Part shown: piece by piece, positions 1 to 5,841 of the stretch
How positions within the stretch are numbered: the stretch's first letter is position 1
Layout: each line of letters starts with the position of its first letter
From: PALSA-505 sp035308365
GTDB taxonomy: Bacteria; Actinomycetota; Actinomycetes; Streptosporangiales; Streptosporangiaceae
Assembly: GCA_035308365.1 (NCBI GenBank)
Contig: DATGGU010000019.1
Span: forward strand, 1 to 9,520
Reading direction: 5' to 3'
Length of the DNA stretch: 9,520 nucleotides
Notes under the pieces: model-generated
What the model was told of the DNA's origin: nothing
Seen by the model: the letters and a program-made list of their open reading frames with translations, nothing else
Databases searched by the model: none
Translations under genes and position numbers: made by a program

Positions 1-2
1 AG

Positions 3-1511
3 ACCGGTGACCCGTCGGGTACCCAACTGGGGGCCTGGCGGTCCACCACGCAGGTGCGGGCGCTGAGCTTCCACCGGTCCGGCAGTGGGCTGGCCGCCCA
101 GACGGCCTGGACCTACTCGACCGGGGCGCCGTGGGCGTCGCCGCTGATGAGCGACCTGGACGCCGGCGTCCAGACGGAGGTCGACGGCCAGCGGGCGTTC
201 ATACTCGGCTCGCAGAGCGGCGGGGTGTACGCGGTGGCGGCCAGCGACTTCTCCCACGTCCTGTGGCAGGCCGACGCCGGCGGCCCGGTGCACCAGCTCG
301 CCCTGGCCACCCCGGTCCGCGGCGCCCCGCCGGTGCTGGTCGCCGCGGCTACCAACCGGGTGGACGTGCTGACCGTGAGCACCGGTGCGATCCGGGTCTC
401 CCGCAGCTATCCCGGCCAGTACGTGTGGAACGTGGCCGTGGGCCGGATCGGGCCGCACCGCGCCGCGGTGGCGGTGGCCACCGACCGGCTCAGCACCTTC
501 GACGCCGCGACCGGTCACCCGATATGGACCTACCGGCCGCCGGTGGCCTCATACTTCTCCAACGCCGCGATCGTCGGCGAGGTTACCGTCGCGGAGTACC
601 AGAACCAGGTCCGCCAGCACGCCCAGCCCACCACGATGGCGGCGGTCGGCATCGGCCCAGATGGCAAGGTCACCTGGACGGCACCGGCCAGCGCCGCGAC
701 GACCAGTCACGCGGTGCTGTGGAACGGCGTGTTCGCCAGCCCGGTGATCCCCGGCGGCGGCGCGGACGGCGTGGCCTTCGCCTGGCAGGACACCAGTGGT
801 GCCGGAGAAGTCGACGTGCGCAACGCGGTCACCGGCGCGCTGATCTACAGCAACGCCAGTGACGACCTGTCCGGCCAGCGGGGATGGGTGATCGACCCGC
901 CGGTCGGCCTGCTCTCGGTCGGGAACAATACGGTGCTGATCCAGCCCGGCGGCCCCACCGGGCTGCCCGGCCTCAGCGGGACCGGGTCCGCGGTGGTGGA
1001 CTCGGCTGGCACGCCGGTATTCCTGTTGGCGGACAACCAGATCAACGCCTACCCCGCGGCCACCATCCGAGGCCTGCAGGGCCAGCCGGCCGCAGGCAAC
1101 AACACCTTCATGCCCGGCACCCTCATCCCGGCCGGGCCTGCCGCCGGCGGCCAGGTGCTCGCGCTGCCGGAGGACCTGACCGGCTGGCTGGTCGTCACCC
1201 AAGCGGAAGAGGGGGTGTTCCAGTTCCCCTTCGGCCTCACCGACGAGCTCGGCGCCGACCTGCTCACGGTAACCGGCACCCCGTCCACAGCCGGACCAGC
1301 ACGGCCCGAGGCGCCGCCCACCCACCGGGCCCGGCCCGCGAACCTCACGGTCGGCACCCCCACCCACCCAGCCGGGCATGGGCATCGCGGTGCCGCAACT
1401 CGGCCTGCACGTGCAACGCTACACACGGGCGGGCACCCCGATACTGGCGCAGACCGCGCCCGCCGGCTACGGCCCGGCAACGATCGGGTCCTACCTCGGG
1501 CTCTCCGGTGA
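3..1511 (+). CDS. PQQ-like beta-propeller protein (5' end outside window; 3' tail probably out of frame)
   Basis: The frame is already open at the left edge (codons from base 3), so the GTG at 54 is unlikely to be the true start. Blade-like repeats of the PQQ/WD-type propeller are visible: a strand, 'VYAVAASDFSHVLWQAD', later 'LSTFDAATGHPIWTYRPP', with the recurring pattern of a hydrophobic strand, D/S, G and a Trp. Such propellers are usually secreted or surface binding domains. No catalytic residues are apparent. The propeller ends around base 1270. A Pro/Thr/Ala-rich linker follows, and the last 45 or so residues are Arg/His/Gly-rich and look like an out-of-frame translation of the overlapping peptidase gene. 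I infer that this propeller and the S53 peptidase were, or are, one polypeptide. Family call is fair; exact partner or ligand unknown. Confidence 0.7.
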   Translation, partial: TGDPSGTQLGAWRSTTQVRALSFHRSGSGLAAQTAWTYSTGAPWASPLMSDLDAGVQTEVDGQRAFILGSQSGGVYAVAASDFSHVLWQADAGGPVHQLALATPVRGAPPVLVAAATNRVDVLTVSTGAIRVSRSYPGQYVWNVAVGRIGPHRAAVAVATDRLSTFDAATGHPIWTYRPPVASYFSNAAIVGEVTVAEYQNQVRQHAQPTTMAAVGIGPDGKVTWTAPASAATTSHAVLWNGVFASPVIPGGGADGVAFAWQDTSGAGEVDVRNAVTGALIYSNASDDLSGQRGWVIDPPVGLLSVGNNTVLIQPGGPTGLPGLSGTGSAVVDSAGTPVFLLADNQINAYPAATIRGLQGQPAAGNNTFMPGTLIPAGPAAGGQVLALPEDLTGWLVVTQAEEGVFQFPFGLTDELGADLLTVTGTPSTAGPARPEAPPTHRARPANLTVGTPTHPAGHGHRGAATRPARATLHTGGHPDTGADRARRLRPGNDRVLPRALR

Positions 1512-2496
1512 TGGCGCTGGCCAGACCGTGGCCGTGGCCGACGCCTACAAGGATCCCAGGATCGTCAGCGACGTGAACACGTTCAGCGCGCAGTTTGGGC
1601 TGCCGAAGATCTGCGGAACAGCCGGCACCCGGAGCCCGTGCTTCGACTTCAAGGTGACCGCGCCGGACGGCACGGCCGGCCAGAATCCGGACTGGGCGCT
1701 GGAGACCTCACTGGACGTAGAGTGGATTCACGCCATTGCCCCCCGTGCCACGATCCGGCTGGTCACGGCGCACGACGCGTCCTTCGCCTCGATGTGGGCC
1801 ACGGTCACCGACGCGGCCGCCCTGCGGCCCGGCGCGATCAGCATAAGCTGGGGTGACAGCGCCGGAGAGTTCTCCGGGGAGAGCTACTACGACTGGCACT
1901 GTGAGCTGGCACACTCGGTCTGCGTCGCCGCGACCGGCGACTTCGGCCACCCAGGCGAGTACCCCGCCTACAACCCCAGGGTGCTCGCAGTCGGCGGCAC
2001 CACCCTGCAGCTAAGCTCGGGCGGCACCGTGACCAGCGAGGTCGCCTGGTCCAGCAGCGGTGGCGGGCAAAGCTACTTCGAGCCCAAGCCCCGCGCGCAG
2101 CACGGCGTCACCCCCGGCTCCCACCGTGGCATCCCCGACATCAGCTTCGACGCCGACCCCAGCACCGGCGTAGCCGTCTACGACACCGTCCCCTATGACG
2201 GCCAGGCCGGCTGGTTCCAGGTGGGCGGCACCAGCGTCGGGGCACCCGCCTGGTCGGCCATCCTCGCCGCCGCCGACCAGCTCAGAGCGGCCGCCGGGAA
2301 GAGCCCGCTGACCTCGTCCGGCGGCCAGGCCGCACGCGCCGTATACGCGGCCACCTCAGCACTCGGCGACATCACCACCGGCCCGCCCAACGGAGCCTGC
2401 CCGGTGGAATGCCAGGCCGGGCCGGGCTACGACTTCGTCACCGGGCTCGGCAGCCCCCGAGTCGGCATCGACAAGGCCCTTGCCGCCGCTCCTTGA
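1378..2496 (+). CDS. S53 family (sedolisin-like) serine-carboxyl peptidase
   Basis: This 372-aa product contains a complete S53 catalytic domain. It opens with the typical 'GYGPATIGSYLGL' and 'GQTVAVADAYKDP' segment (residues 30-60). The Glu/Asp pair is E109 and D113 in 'ETSLD', 'ISISWG' lies at 154-159, the oxyanion Asp is D188 in 'ATGDFG', and the nucleophile is S286 in 'GGTSVGAP'. The C-terminal calcium-site signature includes D331-I332 and 'GYDFVTGLGSP' (350-360). S53 enzymes are usually secreted, acid-active endopeptidases made with a signal peptide and a propeptide of roughly 180-200 aa; both are absent. The ATG at 1378 has no Shine-Dalgarno sequence (upstream is C/A-rich) and lies inside the propeller frame. 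The frame is open back to a TAA at 1270-1272, so the true N terminus may be supplied by the upstream ORF through a frame change. Domain call is firm; the start is not. Confidence 0.85.
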   Translation: MGIAVPQLGLHVQRYTRAGTPILAQTAPAGYGPATIGSYLGLSGDGAGQTVAVADAYKDPRIVSDVNTFSAQFGLPKICGTAGTRSPCFDFKVTAPDGTAGQNPDWALETSLDVEWIHAIAPRATIRLVTAHDASFASMWATVTDAAALRPGAISISWGDSAGEFSGESYYDWHCELAHSVCVAATGDFGHPGEYPAYNPRVLAVGGTTLQLSSGGTVTSEVAWSSSGGGQSYFEPKPRAQHGVTPGSHRGIPDISFDADPSTGVAVYDTVPYDGQAGWFQVGGTSVGAPAWSAILAAADQLRAAAGKSPLTSSGGQAARAVYAATSALGDITTGPPNGACPVECQAGPGYDFVTGLGSPRVGIDKALAAAP

Positions 2497-2498
2497 GC

Positions 2499-2538
2499 GC
2501 CAGCGGTAGCTGGAGCGGTGCAGTCACTGACCGCTGGC
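2499..2538 (+). terminator. Hairpin terminator candidate after the S53 peptidase
   Basis: Just after the peptidase stop, GCCAGCGGT (2499-2507) and ACCGCTGGC (2530-2538) form a perfect 9-bp inverted repeat. A competing tighter hairpin uses AGCGGT (2514-2519) with ACCGCT (2530-2535), extended by CAG/CTG around a 3-base loop. No T-tract follows, as is common in actinobacterial terminators. Confidence 0.5.
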
Positions 2539-2589
2539 TCCCGGGCCGATGGGCGCCCAGCTTGGCTCCCACTCGACTTTTCAAGATCG

Positions 2590-2615
2590 GAAAAGAGGCC
2601 TCTCCGGAATGGAGA
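2590..2615 (-). terminator. Weak terminator candidate for tRNA-Ala
   Basis: Read on the minus strand about 30 bases beyond the tRNA 3' end, TCTCC-ATTCC-GGAGA forms a 5-bp stem, followed within a few bases by TCTTTT. The stem is short, so this is only a candidate. Confidence 0.35.
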
Positions 2616-2645
2616 AACCCCTTCTGACCAGGCAAAACGAACCAG

Positions 2646-2718
<73 letters not shown>

Positions 2719-2729
2719 GGGAGAGTGGC

Positions 2730-2763
2730 CCGCACCCTAGGGTGCGGAACCGCAGCTAGCATA
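2730..2763 (-). promoter_or_regulatory. tRNA-Ala leader: putative -10 element and 18-bp perfect palindrome
   Basis: Upstream of the tRNA on the minus strand, TATGCT (2763-2758) fits a -10 hexamer, but no good -35 is seen at 16-18 bases. A second possible -10, TAGGGT (2739-2734), lies inside the palindrome CCGCACCCTAGGGTGCGG (2730-2747), which ends 11 bases before the tRNA. With the first -10, transcription would start near 2751 and the palindrome would form a hairpin at the 5' end of the precursor. With the second, the palindrome would be a promoter-overlapping operator. I cannot choose between these. Confidence 0.35.
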
Positions 2764-2935
2764 CCGGCTCGCGGGCGTCCCGTCGCACCAACCCGGCCCA
2801 GCCGGGCGGTCACCTGGCAAGCATCCCGGTGCTAGGACGCTAGTCTTCCAGTCGCAAAGGCGTTCTAGCTCCCCCTGAGACCGAGGGAGCCCGTCGTGAA
2901 AACCAGCGCCATCGCCACCCGCCAGCACGCCAGAC

Positions 2936-2972
2936 GTCCGATGAAAAGCCCACTCGCTGCCAGTCATCGGAC
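2936..2972. repeat. Perfect 9-bp inverted repeat with 19-bp spacer
   Basis: GTCCGATGA (2936-2944) is matched by its reverse complement TCATCGGAC (2964-2972). It lies between the tRNA and the truncated recombinase, downstream of the latter. It could be a terminator stem, a recombination-site remnant or the footprint of an excised element. The spacer is longer than the 6-8 bp typical of tyrosine-recombinase core sites. Confidence 0.55.
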
Positions 2973-3055
2973 CCTGGCCACTGCCGCACCGAACATAAGC
3001 GAAGCCACCGCCGCGAACCTGCGCCACGCGCTGCCACTCTGGCAGAGTTAGCCGA

Positions 3056-3697
3056 CTACCTGCGGACGATCACCGGCGCCAGGTCCGCAGCCACACGCCC
3101 GGTGGCGAACAGGAACCGCAGCAGCGTGCGCACGAAACTCGCCGTGGTCACCGCCGATCCGCTGCCCGTCCGCCGGCCGGCCAGCACGGTGAGAACATCC
3201 AGCATCCGGGCGGCGGTCAGCCGCTGCAGCTCCTCGGTCCCGCTCCCCACCTCGTCCAGGAACTCCCCGGCGACCCGCAGCTTGTTACAGACGGTCCCGG
3301 CAGCCAGGCCGCGTTCCTCCAGCAGGTGCACCCGGTAGGCATCCAGAAGGACGCTATGTCCGGTACGCTCCGGCGTGATCACCGGGACGGCGCCCTGATC
3401 GCGCAGGAACGACAGTGACGAAGCCAGGCCGCACACGGGCATCGAACCGCGCATGGTCGCGTGCATGATCTCGGTAAACTCCGCCACGCACTCTGCCGTC
3501 AGCCCGCCTGCTGAAAGCCCCCGCCCCTCCATCCACTCGCTGAGCCGCCCCATCATCTGCACATGCCGGCGGATCGACGGCCACCGGTACCCCTGCTCAG
3601 AGAGCTGCACGGCGAACCCCCGGGCATACACCGCGAGCGGCCCGCGCACGACGGTCCACCGCAGATCACCAGCGCGAACACCCACGCCTGCCACCAC
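3056..3697 (-). CDS. Truncated tyrosine recombinase (N-terminal core-binding domain only)
   Basis: The 213-aa product resembles the N-terminal SAM-like DNA-binding half of XerC/XerD-type integrases. An N-terminal 'YARGFAVQLSEQGYRWPSIRRHV' style arm is followed by a second helical block with 'DAYRVHLLEERGLAAGTV' and the characteristic last helix 'FVRTLLRFLFATGRVAADLAPVIV'. In the family this helix leads into the catalytic domain with the R...H-x-x-R...Y residues. Here a TAG follows two codons later, and none of the catalytic residues are encoded. The start is GTG (3697); an in-frame TAG at 3709-3707 prevents a longer N terminus, and there is no clear ribosome binding site. I infer a non-functional remnant of a mobile element, or possibly a DNA-binding fragment. 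Family call moderate. Confidence 0.6.
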   Translation of the reverse strand: MVAGVGVRAGDLRWTVVRGPLAVYARGFAVQLSEQGYRWPSIRRHVQMMGRLSEWMEGRGLSAGGLTAECVAEFTEIMHATMRGSMPVCGLASSLSFLRDQGAVPVITPERTGHSVLLDAYRVHLLEERGLAAGTVCNKLRVAGEFLDEVGSGTEELQRLTAARMLDVLTVLAGRRTGSGSAVTTASFVRTLLRFLFATGRVAADLAPVIVRR

Positions 3698-4286
3698 CTT
3701 GCCGGCCTAGCCCCTACAGACAAGACAGAGCACCAGGCAGATCATGACGGCAGTAACGCACAGATTTATGGCGATTCAACCACGCAGCACACCGGGCACA
3801 GCCAGCAGGCGACCAGGGAACGCGGGATAACGGGGCCTCCGTGATAAGCCGCCAAGCACGGCGCCCACATCCTCACCGCCATACGCGACGCCCTCGCTGG
3901 CAAGCCCTGGATGCCACCCATCCCCGAACCCCCGTAACCCCCGGCCAGCCAGGTCCCGCACCCCCAGTCACGCCACCCCCAGCACACCAATTCGCAGGTA
4001 CGGGAGGTGATGAATGTTTACCCGAAGCCGATCCGTCGCCGATGTCGCGGCGACCGGCCAGGCAGCTGGCCCGGTTCAACGAGCAGACGGGTGCTGACGA
4101 GGCATCGACTGACGAACTGGCGGCACTGCCCGGCCGTGCCGTCGCGGCGGCACGGCGCCAGTTACCAGCCGCTTCACCCGGCGGCCGCTCCCATAGCCGC
4201 AACAGCGCCTGAACGGTCAAAAGCGCCGGTCAGATCCCGTCCTTTCTTCGCGATCCTTCCTACAGCCGGAGGTAAGGGCGCGTCGT
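3698..4286. other. Gene-poor stretch with an orphan Shine-Dalgarno sequence
   Basis: No recognisable gene. GGGAGGTGAT (4002-4011) matches the 16S anti-Shine-Dalgarno almost perfectly and sits 6 bases before ATG 4014. That ATG opens only a 27-codon frame (4014-4097), beginning MFTRSRSVADV. In another frame, 4042-4212 reads as a plausible acidic segment containing 'DEASTDELAAL'. I infer a decayed gene broken by a frame change soon after its start. The stretch 3841-4010 is Pro/His/Arg-rich in translation and looks non-coding. Confidence 0.4.
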
Positions 4287-4808
4287 CTACAGGGGCAGCT
4301 CGCCATCGGGCTGGACCCCTCCTGCCTGGGCGACTTTCCCGATCAGAGGCGTGGCCCCCGGCCACGGTGAGCAGCATTGGGCGAAGTGCTTGAGGGCGCC
4401 GCTCTTCACCACCACGGTGTCGGGTCGCACGATCCCGGCATAGGTCTGGATGAGCGCGATCAGGTCGAGCAAGCCCCGGTAACCCGACAGGCCCGATAGA
4501 TCCATGTACACCTTGGTGATCGGCAAGCCGAGATCAAGTACGGATCTCACGTCGAAGGCGTCGAGGACCCGGAAGTCGAGACCTGGCCGCATGGTGCGCG
4601 CACGCCCGACACACTTCGGGCTAATGTCGGTGCCGATCACATGGGCCGCATACCGGGCAAGGACGGCCGTCGTCGTACCCCATTCGCAGCCGACCTCAAG
4701 CACATGATCGTCAGGTCTGACCACGGCCGGGATCGTCTCCCGGTACTCCTTTACGCCCCGCGTCGCGATGATCCTCGTCGTGGCCTTGAACTGCAGATCG
4801 TTCGCCAT
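4287..4808 (-). CDS. Class I SAM-dependent methyltransferase
   Basis: The 173-aa product has a Rossmann-type methyltransferase core. Motif I is 'VLEVGCEWGTTT' (36-47). The acidic end of strand beta2, D61 in 'VIGTDIS', would contact the SAM ribose. Motif IV-like 'VYMDLSG' is at 100-106, and a later strand is 'TVVVKSGALKHF'. It transfers a methyl group from SAM; the acceptor cannot be told from sequence. The ATG at 4808 is well supported by GAGGAG (4822-4817) at 8-base spacing. The C-terminal 25 residues are Gly/Pro-rich and lack the usual last beta strands, so the protein is short for the family. It stands alone, behind an elaborate structured leader (4824-4998) that suggests control by attenuation. 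Confidence 0.85.
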   Translation of the reverse strand: MANDLQFKATTRIIATRGVKEYRETIPAVVRPDDHVLEVGCEWGTTTAVLARYAAHVIGTDISPKCVGRARTMRPGLDFRVLDAFDVRSVLDLGLPITKVYMDLSGLSGYRGLLDLIALIQTYAGIVRPDTVVVKSGALKHFAQCCSPWPGATPLIGKVAQAGGVQPDGELPL

Positions 4809-4823
4809 CTCCTCGTCTCCTCA

Positions 4824-4849
4824 GAGCCGGGGAGAGACCGCCCCGGCTC
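4824..4849 (-). promoter_or_regulatory. 9-bp hairpin abutting the methyltransferase ribosome binding site
   Basis: GAGCCGGGG and CCCCGGCTC form a perfect 9-bp stem with an 8-base loop. In the minus-strand transcript it ends one base before the GAGGAG ribosome binding site (4822-4817). A stem this GC-rich would influence ribosome access or mRNA stability. It is separate from the terminator-like hairpin just upstream. Confidence 0.55.
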
Positions 4850-4852
4850 ACG

Positions 4853-4921
4853 AAAAAGCGCCCGGCAGCCATGACCGGACCGACCCGCTGACGGGTCGGC
4901 CTCGACATGGCCGCAGGCGCT
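4853..4921 (-). terminator. Long hairpin with T5 tract inside the methyltransferase leader (attenuator candidate)
   Basis: In the minus-strand RNA, AGCGCC (4921-4916) pairs with GGCGCU (4862-4857), then GCGGCCAUG (4914-4906) with CAUGGCUGC (4873-4865), and CCGACCCG with CGGGUCGG (4899-4892, 4887-4880) around a UCAG loop. TTTTT covers 4857-4853, its first T closing the stem. The middle stem is complete only through a G-U pair in the minus-strand RNA; the plus-strand RNA would have an A-C mismatch there, which supports minus-strand function. It lies 45 bases before the methyltransferase ATG. Confidence 0.65.
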
Positions 4922-4952
4922 CTTTAGCCGAAGCTGCCTGAGCTACAGCGCC
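4914..4952 (-). promoter_or_regulatory. Candidate antiterminator pairing
   Basis: GGCGCT at 4952-4947 (minus) can pair with AGCGCC at 4921-4916, the same segment that forms the base of the terminator-like hairpin. In addition CAGGC (4940-4936) can pair with GCCTG (4918-4914), enclosing an AGC-TTCG-GCT tetraloop hairpin (4935-4926). Either pairing would exclude the terminator fold, giving the mutually exclusive structures expected of an attenuator or riboswitch. No known riboswitch consensus was recognised. Confidence 0.4.
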
Positions 4953-4998
4953 GGGTCCTCGGCGGACTCAGCGCGTGACCTCCTGAAGCCTTTTTCAC
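4924..4998 (-). CDS. Possible 24-codon leader peptide upstream of the methyltransferase
   Basis: A GTG-initiated frame (4998) begins with V-KKASGG and ends at TAA 4926-4924, two bases before the 5' arm of the terminator-like hairpin. Its own upstream ribosome binding site is weak (GGG only). Inside it, a perfect AGGAGG (4984-4979) precedes an in-frame CTG (4971-4969) by 7 bases, so a 15-codon version starting at CTG is also conceivable. The position is what a ribosome-controlled attenuator would have, but so short a frame can occur by chance. Confidence 0.3.
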   Translation of the reverse strand: MKKASGGHALSPPRTRRCSSGSFG

Positions 4999-5008
4999 GT
5001 TGTGCCCG

Positions 5009-5240
5009 TCACCCTAGCACCGCGGCGGCGGGCTCGCGGGCGCATGCGCGGGCGATCAGGATGGCCCTGGGCAGCATCAGCCGGTGAGCATGCGGGAGCC
5101 AGCGAGGCATCTACCTCGCCGCGCACGGTCAGGCGGGCGAGCGCATAGAAGCTGGCGTCGGCGAGCTCGCCAGCGGTGTGGTCGGCGACCGTGTCCTCGA
5201 TCACGGCCAGACTGGTCAGCTCCGTCAGCGCCCGGTCCAG
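5009..5240 (-). pseudogene. Decayed minus-strand gene fragment, family unknown
   Basis: From 5240 the minus strand reads as convincing actinobacterial protein: 'LDRALTELTSLAVIEDTV' then 'ELADASFYALARLTVRGEVDAS'. It follows a TAG (5243-5241), with the first usable start only at GTG 5204. Around 5090 the sense shifts by one base into another frame reading 'HRLMLPRAILIARACAREP' and ending at TGA 5011-5009. I infer one gene broken by a frameshift and lacking its 5' end. The second frame also has its own ATG (33 codons in all), so a tiny gene is possible. The fragment ends 10 bases before the methyltransferase leader peptide. No family recognised. Confidence 0.35.
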
Positions 5241-5601
5241 CTAACTCAGTACCTGAATGCGTACCCTCAAGAAGCATGCAGGTAGCGCTGATTCTCCGAC
5301 GGCCAGGTACCGGCAGTATGTGCCACGAATGCGAGTCTCGTGATGGAGTAAAAGTGGGTTTCTTCTCCCGGCTACTTGTTCCGCGTAGGCGTCTGAGTTG
5401 CTGCGCCGGGCCGGTCACCGGGTGATTGGCTGAAGACTCCGAATGCGGTGCCCGGTTCTGTCTCGTGCAGAGGTTCGTGGCGGTAGCGTCAGCGGCCTTG
5501 GACGTGTCCGGCGGTGACTTGGCAAGGTCGAGGCGGCGCTGATGTTCATGTCTGTGGCGTTTGAACGCCGATCAGCCGCCCCCGGTTCGGCCACGCGGTA
5601 A
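5241..5601. other. Stretch without a recognisable gene
   Basis: Less GC-rich than the flanks, with no frame showing consistent third-position bias. A plus-strand ATG at 5276 behind AAGAAG opens a 49-codon frame to 5425 containing 'MCHECES', but it matches nothing I know. I regard this as decayed intergenic sequence. Confidence 0.4.
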
Positions 5602-5787
5602 GCAGATCGTTGCGCGCAGTCACCCACAGCGTTCAGCGGCGGCGCCGCGGCGCACGACTGTAATCCCAGCTGGCAGGGCATCGTCTCGAAGCCGATTAGG
5701 GCGGTGCGCAGGCGCGGCAAGGTCGCATCGGCCCTTGCGTCGGCCCCGGAGCTGGCCGATCGCCAGCACTGGGCGGCTGCCCTTTGA
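5602..5787 (+). pseudogene. Probable C-terminal remnant of an unidentified gene
   Basis: Open from just after a TAA (5599-5601) to a TGA (5785-5787), with no ATG or GTG start and no ribosome binding site. The translation contains 'AAHDCNPSWQGIVSKPI' followed by 'RRRGKVASALASAPELAD' and 'RQHWAAAL', with amino-acid and codon usage closer to real protein than the other frames. It lies directly before the ATG at 5788 in the adjacent frame. Family unknown; it may be fortuitous. Confidence 0.25.
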
Positions 5788-5841
5788 ATGCCATGGCTTT
5801 CAGCTCGTTGCGGCCGGAAGTATGCCCGTCACGGCGTCGGG

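Larger units (their letters stand above)
2719..3055. other. Gene-free spacer between tRNA-Ala and the truncated recombinase
   Basis: No convincing reading frame on either strand. It carries the tRNA leader palindrome, a GCTCCC/GGGAGC hairpin (2868-2890), a 9-bp inverted repeat at 2936-2972, and a small hairpin CTGCCA-CTC-TGGCAG (3031-3045) that lies 11 bases after the recombinase stop. No remnant of the missing recombinase catalytic domain could be read here. Confidence 0.6.

Noticed and set aside
549..1385. Long minus-strand open frame opposite the propeller gene
   Set aside because: The translation is Gly/Arg-rich with no domain and mirrors the GC-rich third positions of the real plus-strand gene.
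4853..4998. A second tRNA or a known SAM/SAH riboswitch in the methyltransferase leader
   Set aside because: The GTAGCTCAG string looks like a tRNA D arm, but no cloverleaf follows. Conserved cores of the known SAM and SAH riboswitches are absent.
5012..5017. TAGGGT (minus strand) as a -10 for the methyltransferase leader
   Set aside because: It lies inside the upstream gene fragment and has no -35 at suitable spacing.
5084..5425. 113-codon plus-strand frame
   Set aside because: Its first half is Arg/Ser-rich antisense of the minus-strand fragment; the second half has no recognisable motif and weak codon bias.
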